From positions 26,352 to 90,351 of the forward strand of contig NZ_JAVREH010000015.1 of assembly GCF_031845305.1 (NCBI RefSeq): a stretch of 64,000 nucleotides of DNA, given 5' to 3'. Below are positions 7,957 to 16,500 of this stretch, in pieces. Position 1 is the first letter of the stretch; every line of letters starts with the position of its first letter. The notes beneath the pieces were generated by a model. It was not told the origin of the DNA and ran no database searches. It saw nothing but the letters and a program-made list of their open reading frames with translations. The position numbers and the translations under genes were made by a program. This stretch comes from Jatrophihabitans_A lederbergiae. GTDB taxonomy: Bacteria > Actinomycetota > Actinomycetes > Mycobacteriales > Jatrophihabitantaceae.

Positions 7957-9245
7957 GCCGTCACCGCCTCTGTGTTGGTGTTGGTGGCGCCGCTCAACTT
8001 CGTGAGTACCTGATGGAGCTGCCACATGGCGGTGTACGTCGAGAAGACCACCACCGTGTCGCCGTGTTTCACCTGCAGCGAGGCGCGCGCGACCGCGCCG
8101 GCCAGCTCGGGCTCGACCTGGTCGGCCGTCACGCCGTCATAGTGCAGCCTGACGGCCATGTCGGCCGCGCGTGTTCCCGAGGTCACCAGCCAGCCGGATT
8201 TGCCTTGCAAGGCCTGGGCGAACTCGACGTCCCACAGCCACGACATGTCGCGGCCGTCGGCGTAATCGTCGTTGATGGCGATGACGGTCGCGGCCGGACG
8301 CAGGCCGTCGACGGTGCGCAGCGACTGCCGGAAGCCGGCTGGGTTCTTCACCAGCTGCAGGACGACGCGGCGCCCGTTGAGCTGGAAGGACTGACCCCGG
8401 CCGAACGCCGGCTCGACGGACCGCAGACCTGCGGCGACGACGTCGGCACCCAGCCCCAGCGTCAACGCCAGGGCCGCCGCTCCTGCCGCGTTCTGAGCGT
8501 TGTGCGCACCCTCGGCCCGGAGTGTGATGCGCTCGACCGCATCACCGATGCGCAGCGTGAGCTCGGTGCTGATTCCCAAGTCCACGTCGAGCAATTCGGC
8601 GCTGGCCGCGACGCTCGACAGTGCGATGTCACCGCCGTACATCTCTTCGTCCGTCGGAAAGAGCTCGCGCAGGGACGGCGCCACGCCGAAATAGCTGACC
8701 TCGGCGCTCAGGCCGCTCGCCAGGGCAACCAACCGGGGGTCGTCGCGGTTCAGGACGACGTCACCGGTGGTCAGGCCGGCCACCGTGCCCAGCAACCGAG
8801 CGGTGGTATCGATCTCGCCGAATCGATCAAGTTGATCCCGCAGCACATTGAGCAGTAGTAGCCGTTTGGGCTGGTGTACCTGACAGAACAGCACGGCATG
8901 CGCCTCGTCGAGCTCGAAGACGGCGACATCGGCCGGCGTGCGCCCGAGCCAGTCAGAGTGCTGCACCACCGCGGTGATCGTGCCTCGGACGAAGTTGCCG
9001 CCGGTGTCGTTGGTCAGCACCCGGTAGCGCCGCGCCAGCACCGTCGCCACCATCTTCGTCGTGGTCGTCTTGCCATTGGTGCCGCTGACCACGATGACGC
9101 CCTCAGGCAACCGGGCGAGCCTGCGCGACAGGAACCGGGGAAACACCTTCTCGACCACCAGGCCGGGAAGCGCGGTGCCGCGCCGCCCGAGTGCGCGCAA
9201 CGCAAGCAGGGTCAGCTTGCCGAGCCAGATCGCGAGGATATCCAT
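7953..9245 (-). CDS. murT: Lipid II isoglutaminyl synthase, Mur ligase-like subunit MurT
   Basis: 430 aa, Mur ligase fold. The ATP loop is VSGTNGKTTTTKM (about 53-65). The central domain carries DEAHAVLF and LNVLRDQLDRFGEID, and the C-terminal DUF1727 part has DDYADGRDMSWLWDVEF. It activates the D-Glu carboxylate of lipid II with ATP and receives ammonia from GatD. The N-terminus begins MDILAIWLGKL. It is the first gene of a probable minus-strand operon murT-gatD-lipoprotein-ppiA-rhomboid. Confidence 0.95.
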   Translation of the reverse strand: MDILAIWLGKLTLLALRALGRRGTALPGLVVEKVFPRFLSRRLARLPEGVIVVSGTNGKTTTTKMVATVLARRYRVLTNDTGGNFVRGTITAVVQHSDWLGRTPADVAVFELDEAHAVLFCQVHQPKRLLLLNVLRDQLDRFGEIDTTARLLGTVAGLTTGDVVLNRDDPRLVALASGLSAEVSYFGVAPSLRELFPTDEEMYGGDIALSSVAASAELLDVDLGISTELTLRIGDAVERITLRAEGAHNAQNAAGAAALALTLGLGADVVAAGLRSVEPAFGRGQSFQLNGRRVVLQLVKNPAGFRQSLRTVDGLRPAATVIAINDDYADGRDMSWLWDVEFAQALQGKSGWLVTSGTRAADMAVRLHYDGVTADQVEPELAGAVARASLQVKHGDTVVVFSTYTAMWQLHQVLTKLSGATNTNTEAVTA

Positions 9246-9330
9246 GGTGCTGTCAGGCTACCCAGTGTGACTGACAGCCATGACGAGCGCAGCGTGGTGG
9301 CTTCGTTTCCGGCGCGACGAGCGCAGGCCG

Positions 9331-9753
9331 TCAGCCCTGGGCTGTCGGTGTGACAGCGGTGATGGTGCCCTGAGCTACCGCGACGAGGCTCTCTTCCTCA
9401 CCCGTGCTCGAATAGACCAGGCACTGACACACCGCCTGCCGGCGCCCCACCGAGAGCGCGTTCGCGCGGGCGACCAGCTTCTCGCCCTTGGCCGGTGCGA
9501 CGTAATTGATCTTGAACTCGGAGGTCAGGGCGTCCCCGCCGAGTGACATACCGCCCGCGAAGGTCAGGGCGTTGTCGGCGAGATAGCTGAGCACGCCGCC
9601 GTGCGCGTAGCCGTGTTGCTGCTGAAGCGCTTTCTGCATGGTTATCGATATCTCGGCCCAGTCCTCGCCGATTCCGGTGAGTTCCGCTCCGAGCAGCGCG
9701 GTGAAGGGTTGGGCCGCGAAGATCTCTCTTGCGACGGCGGTGATCTCAGGCAT
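9331..9753 (-). CDS. PaaI-type hotdog thioesterase
   Basis: 140 aa single hotdog-fold domain. The segment QQHGYAHGGVLSYLADNALTFAG is the helix and catalytic region of PaaI/YigI-like thioesterases (HGG with a downstream Asp). It should hydrolyse acyl- or aryl-CoA thioesters. Its start overlaps the end of the Rieske oxygenase gene by eight bases, so the two are translationally coupled and may act on one aromatic or acyl-CoA substrate, which cannot be named. Confidence 0.88.
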   Translation of the reverse strand: MPEITAVAREIFAAQPFTALLGAELTGIGEDWAEISITMQKALQQQHGYAHGGVLSYLADNALTFAGGMSLGGDALTSEFKINYVAPAKGEKLVARANALSVGRRQAVCQCLVYSSTGEEESLVAVAQGTITAVTPTAQG

Positions 9754-10927
9754 CGCCTGCCAACGTCCTCTCGGTGCTCGATCGATCCAGTCGCTGGTCG
9801 ATGTTGTCCTGGAACATTGCCAACAGACCTTCCGCTAGGCCTAGCGTGTGATGTGTGTTCGCGCCGCGGACGAGGTTCTTCTGGATATCCTCGGCGATCG
9901 CGAAATCCTCGTCACCGAAGACCGTGTCGTTGGTGAATACGAATCGCTTTTCGAGCGCGGCCTGACCGGCTGGCCCCACGAAATCTTCGGCCCGGTAGAG
10001 CATCTCATGGGTCCAGATGGATTGGTTCGGTGAAAGCGGATAGAAGATGTTTATCGACACGTAGTCGGGATGCATGATGAAGAACGTGTTCGGAAAGAAG
10101 CTGTAATACACCGACGCGTAGTCCAGGATCTGCCACTCGTCCTCCGGCTTGAGGTGCACGTCCTCGACGTTGGTGCGAGCCGCCGACAAGCGGATGTGCG
10201 GCCCGGACTCGTCATGGGCGATGGCGCCCTTGCGAAACGCCGCTGACAGCGTGTGCCGGTGCAGGTGGGGGACGTGGTAGCCCTCCAGATAGGTCTGGAT
10301 CAGCAGCTTCCAGTTGGCATTCTTGACCACCTTCGTCTTCTTGTACTGAACCAGGGATTCCACGCCGAAGTCGACCAGGTCCTGATAGAAATCACCGAGA
10401 AAGGACCGGACGTCCAGGGGCGTACCCGGCGTGCGCCCGATCCACACCAGACCGCCGGCCTCGGCCACCGGCAGCTCGACGAGACCATGGGCACAGGTAT
10501 CCAGGCCAGGAAAGTCACGCGACCGGGTGATGCCCTTGAGGGTTCCGTCGAGGCCATACACCCAGCCGTGGAATGGGCACACAAAGGCTTTGGTGGTTCC
10601 GCTCCGCTCCGCGGTGAGTTCAGCACCACGGTGGCGACATTGGTTGAAGAACCCGCGAAGAACCCCGTCCGCGCCTCTGACCACCACATACGGGAAGTCG
10701 TCCCAATCGCTTCTGACGAACGTTCCCGGTTCACGTAGGGTGGCGACGTTGCCGACGACGAGCGGAAATGCCGAGAAGGTCGACGCCAACTCTTGTCGGA
10801 ACAGCTCGGCGTCGGTGTACTTGGTCACCGGAATGGTGACGACGTCGTCGAGCATCTTATCGTCGCGCTTCTCCTCCCGCAGGCAGAGAAGTCGCTTGAG
10901 AATCGACACCTGTTCGTCGTGATTCAT
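9746..10927 (-). CDS. Rieske [2Fe-2S] ring-hydroxylating oxygenase, large subunit
   Basis: 393 aa. The Rieske cluster ligands are Cys97-x-His99 (CRHRG) and Cys117-x2-His120 (CPFHGW). The mononuclear iron site begins with EGYHVPHLH (His218 and His223), and an Asp in FTNDTVFGDEDF is a candidate third ligand. Such proteins hydroxylate or demethylate aromatic or quaternary-amine substrates using a separate reductase; no reductase or ferredoxin gene is adjacent, so the electron donor must lie elsewhere. The start overlaps the tetR stop by four bases (ATGA) and the end overlaps the thioesterase start. The substrate is not predictable from the sequence. Confidence 0.9.
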   Translation of the reverse strand: MNHDEQVSILKRLLCLREEKRDDKMLDDVVTIPVTKYTDAELFRQELASTFSAFPLVVGNVATLREPGTFVRSDWDDFPYVVVRGADGVLRGFFNQCRHRGAELTAERSGTTKAFVCPFHGWVYGLDGTLKGITRSRDFPGLDTCAHGLVELPVAEAGGLVWIGRTPGTPLDVRSFLGDFYQDLVDFGVESLVQYKKTKVVKNANWKLLIQTYLEGYHVPHLHRHTLSAAFRKGAIAHDESGPHIRLSAARTNVEDVHLKPEDEWQILDYASVYYSFFPNTFFIMHPDYVSINIFYPLSPNQSIWTHEMLYRAEDFVGPAGQAALEKRFVFTNDTVFGDEDFAIAEDIQKNLVRGANTHHTLGLAEGLLAMFQDNIDQRLDRSSTERTLAGDA

Positions 10928-11607
10928 CGTCCTGCCCCTTCGTAGGCTGCCGTGCGACCAGGTGTGCTGGAATCATCGAGCGGGATGCGCGGCCCATGGG
11001 GGCCAGCACCTGAGGCGCGTATGCAGAACTGGGTGATGTCCTCGACCACGGCATCGGTCAGCTGTGGGAACTCGGTCCGGATCGGATTCAGCGGGCCGAC
11101 CAGGGTTTCTGAGATAGCACCGACAAGCGCACGCGAGGTCGTGAGCACGCTTTGCGGCGGGAACGTCGCGGTGAGCACTCCGCGCTCGATGATCTCGGCG
11201 GTCAGGCGGACGTACTGCTCCCGGTAGGCCAGCCGTTGGCGCTCGACGGCGGGTGACACCGGCTCGAAGAGAAGGGACCACGAAAGACGTGGTGCGGCCA
11301 ATGCCCTCGTCGCGAACATCTGGACGAGTACGCGGAGCTTCCCGGCGGCGTCGGTGGCGGTGGCGAGCCCCGCCTCGACTGCCGCCAGCTCCTTGCCCGC
11401 GCAGGCAGCGAAGACCTCGGCGTGCAAGGTCTCGACGTCCTGGAAATAGGAGTAGACCGATCCAACGCTCACCCCGCTGGCTACCGCGACGGGACGGATC
11501 TTGGCAGCGCTGAATCCGTACTGGCGGACGATGCGCTGCGCGGCGGACAGGATGTCGTCGCGGCGGCGATCCAGGCGCGACTGCTCGTTCGACGTCTTGC
11601 GATACAC
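10924..11607 (-). CDS. TetR/AcrR family regulator of the Rieske operon
   Basis: 227 aa. The N-terminal helix-turn-helix (about 15-60) has DDILSAAQRIVRQYGFSAAK and ASGVSVGSVYSYFQ, standard TetR features. The remainder is the variable ligand-binding domain. It is the first gene of the tetR-Rieske-thioesterase operon, with a four-base overlap to the oxygenase, and probably represses itself and the operon until an aromatic or acyl ligand binds. Upstream lies an inverted repeat (11618-11660). Confidence 0.9.
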   Translation of the reverse strand: MYRKTSNEQSRLDRRRDDILSAAQRIVRQYGFSAAKIRPVAVASGVSVGSVYSYFQDVETLHAEVFAACAGKELAAVEAGLATATDAAGKLRVLVQMFATRALAAPRLSWSLLFEPVSPAVERQRLAYREQYVRLTAEIIERGVLTATFPPQSVLTTSRALVGAISETLVGPLNPIRTEFPQLTDAVVEDITQFCIRASGAGPHGPRIPLDDSSTPGRTAAYEGAGR

Positions 11608-11617
11608 CAGGCACGCA

Positions 11618-11660
11618 CCACCAAGAGTTGAACTGCGGTTCGACGCACATTACTTGGTGG
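11618..11660. promoter_or_regulatory. Inverted repeat upstream of the Rieske-operon tetR
   Basis: CCACCAAG (11618-11625) and CTTGGTGG (11653-11660) are perfect inverted arms 27 bases apart. Inside them is a second imperfect repeat, GTTGAA-CTGCGG-TTCGAC. Both lie in the divergent promoter region between tetR and the thioesterase at 11776, where a TetR operator is expected. Assignment is by position only. Confidence 0.35.
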
Positions 11661-11775
11661 CTCTCGCCCTGTAAAGGCGACTTTGTCCGCCTGGCTAGTG
11701 CTGGTCCGATCCTGTGGACCGCCGCTGGAACCGCAGCACAAGGACACCCGAGGTTGTGCGAGGCTGCCAAGTGTG

Positions 11776-12177
11776 ATGCTGACTAATGACGAGATCCACA
11801 CCCTCGTGCCGTTCACCGGCTTTGTTGGGGTGACCTACACCGAGATCACCAAGGAGCGGGTGGTGGCGACCCTCGAGGTGACGCACGAGCGGAGCACCAT
11901 CGGGGGTTCACTGCACGGCGGAGCGCAGATGACCCTCGCCGACTCGGCGGCGGCGCTGGCAGCGGCCAACCTGCCCGAGGGGGCTACCGGCACGGTGACC
12001 ATCGACTCGATGACGCACTTTCTCGGCGCGGCTCGCAGCGGGCGGGTCACCGCCACCGCCCGCGCACTGCACGTCGGCCGGACGACGATCGTCCTGGAGG
12101 TCGACCTCACGGCCGAGTCGGGAAAGCTGATCGCCCGGACGACGCAGGTGCAAGCCGTGCTCACCGCGCGGCCCTGA
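11776..12177 (+). CDS. PaaI-like hotdog thioesterase
   Basis: About 133 aa from the ATG at 11776; a GTG three bases upstream is equivalent. The motif STIGGSLHGGAQMTLADSAA carries the HGG and catalytic Asp region, and IDSMTHFLGAARSGRVTA is the following hotdog strand pair, as in PaaI/COG2050 thioesterases. The upstream ribosome site is weak. It is divergent from the tetR-Rieske operon and is a different subtype from the thioesterase at 9331. The substrate is unknown. Confidence 0.85.
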   Translation: MLTNDEIHTLVPFTGFVGVTYTEITKERVVATLEVTHERSTIGGSLHGGAQMTLADSAAALAAANLPEGATGTVTIDSMTHFLGAARSGRVTATARALHVGRTTIVLEVDLTAESGKLIARTTQVQAVLTARP

Positions 12178-12276
12178 CGAGTCACAATCTCTCAAAACGC
12201 GTAGGCAGCCCTGTTCGCTGTCACGGCAGGTTTTCCGGCGTCGTCGCAGCGATCTGAGCGCGGTTGCCGTTGGTGT

Positions 12277-12429
12277 TCATCCGATACGGGGCGTGCAACG
12301 CGGACCGGATGCATCAGGCTCTGAGCCGGTCGGGACGTATTCGTCGATGGTCCGGCCAGTGGCATGGCTGCAACACCACGTGGTCTTGCCGGTCGCGCTC
12401 GGCCCCTCGACGGCGATGATCACCGTCAC
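12277..12429 (-). pseudogene. Remnant of a P-loop nucleoside/thymidylate-kinase-like gene
   Basis: A minus-strand frame from GTG 12429 reads VIIAVEGPSATGKTTW, a complete Walker A loop in a kinase-like N-terminal strand, then IDEYVPTGSEPDASG. It stops after 50 residues, where a real kinase would continue for about 150 more. A neighbouring frame after the stop reads MNTNGNRAQ, which could be the frameshifted continuation. No later kinase motifs (LID, DRS-type) are found before the thioesterase gene. It is best read as a decayed 5' fragment. It abuts the 3' end of tRNA-Ala. Confidence 0.5.
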
Positions 12430-12448
12430 CGGAGACGTGTGGACGGAG

Positions 12449-12521
12449 TGGAGACGAGGGGAATCGAACCCCTAACCCCTGCCTTGCAAAGGCAGTGCTC
12501 TGCCAATTGAGCTACGTCCCC
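12449..12521 (-). tRNA. tRNA-Ala (UGC anticodon)
   Basis: 73 nt folding as a complete cloverleaf: acceptor GGGGACG with CGTCTCC, D-arm GCTC/GAGC, anticodon stem CTGCC/GGCAG with loop TTTGCAA (anticodon TGC), and T-arm AGGGG/CCCCT with TTCGATT. The discriminator is A. CCA is not encoded. tRNA-Ile and tRNA-Ala downstream of gyrA is the standard actinobacterial arrangement. Confidence 0.96.
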
Positions 12522-12555
12522 CGAGGGAAGATCTGATCCTAGCGGGCACCAGGGC

Positions 12556-12666
12556 TCAGGGGCGGGTTGCATGCTTCCAGACGTCGCCGCTGTCCTGGCC
12601 CTTCTTGCGCTTGAGTGCGTACTGGACACCGGCCGCAGCGGCTACGAGAGCGAGCAACTTCTTCAC
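12556..12666 (-). CDS. DLW-39 family small protein (36 aa)
   Basis: GTG at 12666 with an AGGGGG ribosome site. The protein begins VKKLLALVAAAAGVQYALKR, then a basic KKGQDSG stretch and DVWKHATRP. Tiny proteins with a hydrophobic N-terminal helix, a basic turn and a terminal DLW motif are found between the tRNA genes downstream of gyrA in many actinobacteria; here the motif reads DVW. It is probably a membrane-associated peptide. Function is unknown. Confidence 0.8.
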   Translation of the reverse strand: MKKLLALVAAAAGVQYALKRKKGQDSGDVWKHATRP

Positions 12667-12750
12667 GGGGTCCCCCTGTGTGAAATTTGGGCGTACCGTC
12701 CCACGTCGCCGTGGTCACGCTGTCTACCGTGCTGATCGTGCTGTGCAGAG

Positions 12751-12824
12751 TGGGCCTAGGAGGACTTGAACCTCCGGCCTCATCCTTATCAGGGATGCGC
12801 TCTAACCATCTGAGCTATAGGCCC
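12751..12824 (-). tRNA. tRNA-Ile (GAU anticodon)
   Basis: 74 nt with acceptor GGGCCTA pairing TAGGCCC, D-arm GCTC/GAGC, anticodon stem CATCC/GGATG enclosing CTGATAA (anticodon GAT), and T-arm GGAGG/CCTCC with TTCAAGT. Discriminator A, CCA not encoded. It lies between DUF3566 and the DLW-39 gene. Confidence 0.96.
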
Positions 12825-12905
12825 GTCACCTGTCGGACACTTGCGTGCCGGACATGCGAGAGCTGACTCTACCGGTTGGGAATCCGCGGACTCAACCGAC
12901 CCCGG

Positions 12906-13568
12906 CTACTCCCGCTCCGACAGGGTCACCTCGACACCGCCGACCAGATCGGCGCACAGATTGTAAATCATCGACCCGATGGTGCTCATCGCGACGAACA
13001 GCACGATGTTCACCGCGCCGATGAGGAACGCCCCGCCGAACACCAGGGAGGGGGTCACCACGTCGCCGGTCTTGGCGTCACCGGAGATGGTGTGCACGGT
13101 GTCGTTGATCTTGCCGAACACGCCGGCGAAGTCCAGCACCGAGTACAGCACGCCAATCATGATCAGCCAGACGAAGAACAACACGATCGCCAGCACACAC
13201 GAGAACTTGAAGACGGAGTACACGTTCAGGTGGCTGAGGGTCAGCCGAGCCCGCCGTGGCTGCCGAGCGCCCCGTCCCGAGGACGCCCGCGAGGACGACC
13301 CGGCACTTGACTCCGAGTCGCCGGCAGCGGTCCGTGAACTGACCGGAGTAGCCGTGGTGGTGGCATTGGCGGCGTACCGGCCGGGTTGCGAACCGTCATC
13401 GGCCGAAGCGCCCCGCCCCGAAGACGGAGTGGTGGCTGACCAGCCGTCAGATCGCTGGCCGGCGCCCTGAGTCGGCGTGCTCACCTTGGGAAGCGTCGTG
13501 GTGTCCTGATCGGCCCTGATGCCACTCGCGCTACCGGGAGCGGTCGGTGGCTGGTAGCCCTCGGTCAT
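12906..13568 (-). CDS. DUF3566 membrane protein
   Basis: 220 aa. The first 100 residues are low-complexity, rich in Ser, Thr, Ala and Gly. The DUF3566 domain follows, with ARLTLSHLNVYSVFKFS, a first membrane helix (about 123-147) and a second (about 178-200), ending in a short cytosolic tail. It lies six bases downstream of gyrA and is conserved there across actinobacteria. The role is unproven. The disordered N-terminus with a two-helix domain suggests a membrane adaptor. Confidence 0.92.
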   Translation of the reverse strand: MTEGYQPPTAPGSASGIRADQDTTTLPKVSTPTQGAGQRSDGWSATTPSSGRGASADDGSQPGRYAANATTTATPVSSRTAAGDSESSAGSSSRASSGRGARQPRRARLTLSHLNVYSVFKFSCVLAIVLFFVWLIMIGVLYSVLDFAGVFGKINDTVHTISGDAKTGDVVTPSLVFGGAFLIGAVNIVLFVAMSTIGSMIYNLCADLVGGVEVTLSERE

Positions 13569-13574
13569 CGCGTG

Positions 13575-16500
13575 CTACTCCTGCTCCTCGGGTTCGTCGG
13601 CATTTCGGGCGATCGAAACCAGGTTGACACCCTCCGGCAGATTCATCAGACGCACACCCATCGTCTGACGCTGCGCTCGCCGTACCTGTCCTGCCGACGT
13701 CCGAATCACGACGCCATCAGACGTGATCGCGTACACCTCATCTTCTGGCCGGACGCTCATCGCGCCGACCAGCGCACCTCTCGTCGAGACTATACGCGCG
13801 GTCAGAACGCCCTTTCCGCCGCGACCTTGGATCGGATACTCCTCCACCTTGGTCCGCTTGGCGAAACCACCATCGGTCGCGATCAGGATTTCCATGCCAT
13901 CCTGGACGACCTCCATGGCCAGCAGTTCGTCCACGCCGGAGAACCTCATACCGATGACGCCGGATGTCGCACGTCCCATCGGACGGAGCGTGTCGTCGTC
14001 GGCCTTGAAGCGGATGGACTGAGCCAGCTTGCTGACCAGCAGCAGATCGTCGTCCGGCGAGATGAGCGCGGCGTCGATCAACTCGTCCTCTTCACGTAGG
14101 TTGATGGCCACGATGCCGCCGGAGCGGTTGGAGTCGAACTCGGTCAGCTTGGTCTTCTTGACCAGACCCGACTTGGTGGCCAGCACCAGGTACGGTGCCA
14201 CCTCGTAATTCTTGATGGTGATGACCTCGGCGATGTGCTCGTCCGGCTGGAAGGCCAGCAGGTTCGCCACGTGCTGGCCGCGGGCGTTGCGGTTCGCCTC
14301 AGGCAGATCGTAGGTCTTGGTGCGGTACACCCGTCCCTTGTTGGTGAAGAACAGGATCCAGTCGTGCGTCGAGCAGACGAAGAAGTGCGCGACGAGGTCG
14401 TCGGTCTTTAGTGCCGCGCCCTGCACGCCCTTGCCGCCGCGCCGTTGCGAGCGGTACAGGTCGGTCTTCGTCCGCTTGGCGTAGCCCGTCCGGGTGATCG
14501 TGACCACGACATCCTCGGCCGCGATGAGGTCTTCCATCGACATGTCGCCGTCGTAGGCGATCAGCCGGGTGCGGCGACCGTCGCCGTACTTGTCCACGAT
14601 CTCGTTGAGTTCGTCGCGAATGATCTGGCGCTGGCGCCCGGGCTTGGCCAGGATGTCCTTGAAGTCGGCGATCTTCGCCTCGATCTCGGCCGCCTCTTCT
14701 TGGATCCGCAACCGCTCCAGCGCTGCCAGTCGGCGCAGCTGCAGGTCGAGGATCGCTACCGCCTGGATCTCGTCGATGTCGAGCAGTTCCATCAGACCGG
14801 TGCGGGCCGCATCCGCAGAGGCGGCACCACGAATCAGGGCGATCACCGCGTCGAGGGCGTCCAGCGCCTTGAGCAGCGCGCGCAGGATATGAGCCCGCTC
14901 CTCGGCCTTGCGCAGCCGGTACTGCGTGCGCCGGACGATGACCTCGACCTGATGGGTCACGTAATAGGACACGATCTGGTCCAGCCGCAGCGTCCGGGGG
15001 ACGCCGTCGACGATCGCGAGGTTCGTGACCCCGAAGGTCGTCTGCAGCTGGGTGTGCTTGTAGAGGTTGTTCAGCACGACCTTGGCGACCGCGTCCCGCT
15101 TCAGCGTGACGACGATGCGCATGCCGATCCGGTCGGAGGACTCGTCGTTGATGTCGGCGATCCCGCCCACCTTCGCCTCTTTGGCGAGGTCGGCGATGTT
15201 GGCCACGAGGTTGTCGGGGTTGACCTGGTACGGCAACTCCGTGATGACCAGGATCGTCCGGCCGCGGCTGTCCTCTTCGACGGTGACCACCGCACGCATC
15301 CGGATCGAGCCACGCCCGGTGCGGTAGGCCTCTTCGATGCCATCACGTCCGACGATGAGGCCCCTGGTCGGAAAGTCTGGACCGGGAATGTCACGCATGA
15401 GCTGCTCGAGTAGCTCTTCGGAAGTGGCATCGGGGTGATCCAGCGCCCAGGTAACACCGGCCGCGACCTCGCGGAGGTTGTGCGGCGGCAGGTTGGTGGC
15501 CATACCGACGGCGATACCGCCGCCACCGTTGACCAGCAGGTTCGGAATGCGGGACGGCAGGACGACCGGCTCCTGCGACCGGCCGTCGTAGTTCGGCTTA
15601 AAGTCGACGGTATCTTCGTCGATGTCGCGCAGCATGTCCATCGCCAGCGGCGTCAGGCGCGCCTCGGTGTTGTGCGACACGAAGCCGTTGGTGAGAAACG
15701 CGTGGTCGGTGGAGTCCACCCGCAGCGAGTACACGGCCTGGACGCCGGACTCGACGATGGAACTCACCGGTGCCAGCGAGAACTGCCGCGGGTCGCCGCC
15801 GTCGTCCGGCAGGTGCCGGGCGGGATCGGAGCGGTAGGCGGCAGTGATGTCCGGAAGCATCGGCAGCGCGCTCGCCCAACTCTGCTGATCCGATTCCGGA
15901 CGGCGAAGCACCAGGACGTCACGGTGTGAGATCTCGCCGAGCAGCTTCCACATCAGCGTCGGGACGTCGTGCACCCGTCCGACGACCAGCAACGGGTGGT
16001 TCTCGGTCGCGGTCACCGAGTGCCCGCCGGCCGTCACCGTCAGGACCGGATGCTCACCGGAGTGGTGGAACGCGCTGACTCGAACCGGAGCGCCGTCGCG
16101 GCCGATGACCTTGAAGTCGACCTCGGTGGTGCTGTCCGAGGCGGCATCGGGCACCAGTTCGGCGATCGGGGTGTCGCCGTCCGGCGTCACGACCAGGGTG
16201 TCGCCCACCACGCAGTACCGCATGGCCGCCGCCGGGTCGTTGCCGGGCGACCCGAAGTTGCCCTGTCCGTCGATCAGCGGCGCGCGCATGGACCACGGCT
16301 GCGACAAGCGGACGAGGGTGTCATAGATCGAGGTGTCACCGTGCGGGTGGTAGTTACCCATCACGTCGCCGACGACGCGCGAGCACTTCACGTGGCCGCG
16401 GTCGGGCCGGTATCCACTGTCGTACATGGCGTAGAGCACGCGCCGGTGCACCGGCTTGAGACCGTCCCGGACGTCGGGCAGGGCCCGCGCGACGATCACG

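Noticed and set aside
7069..8013. Plus-strand frames opposite the lipoprotein and gatD genes
   Set aside because: They are shadow frames opposite well-supported genes and show no domain.
9254..12521. Attachment-site duplication of the tRNA-Ala 3' end that would define an integrated island
   Set aside because: I looked for a second copy of the T-arm/acceptor sequence to the left of the TetR-Rieske genes and saw none; an island remains only a suggestion.
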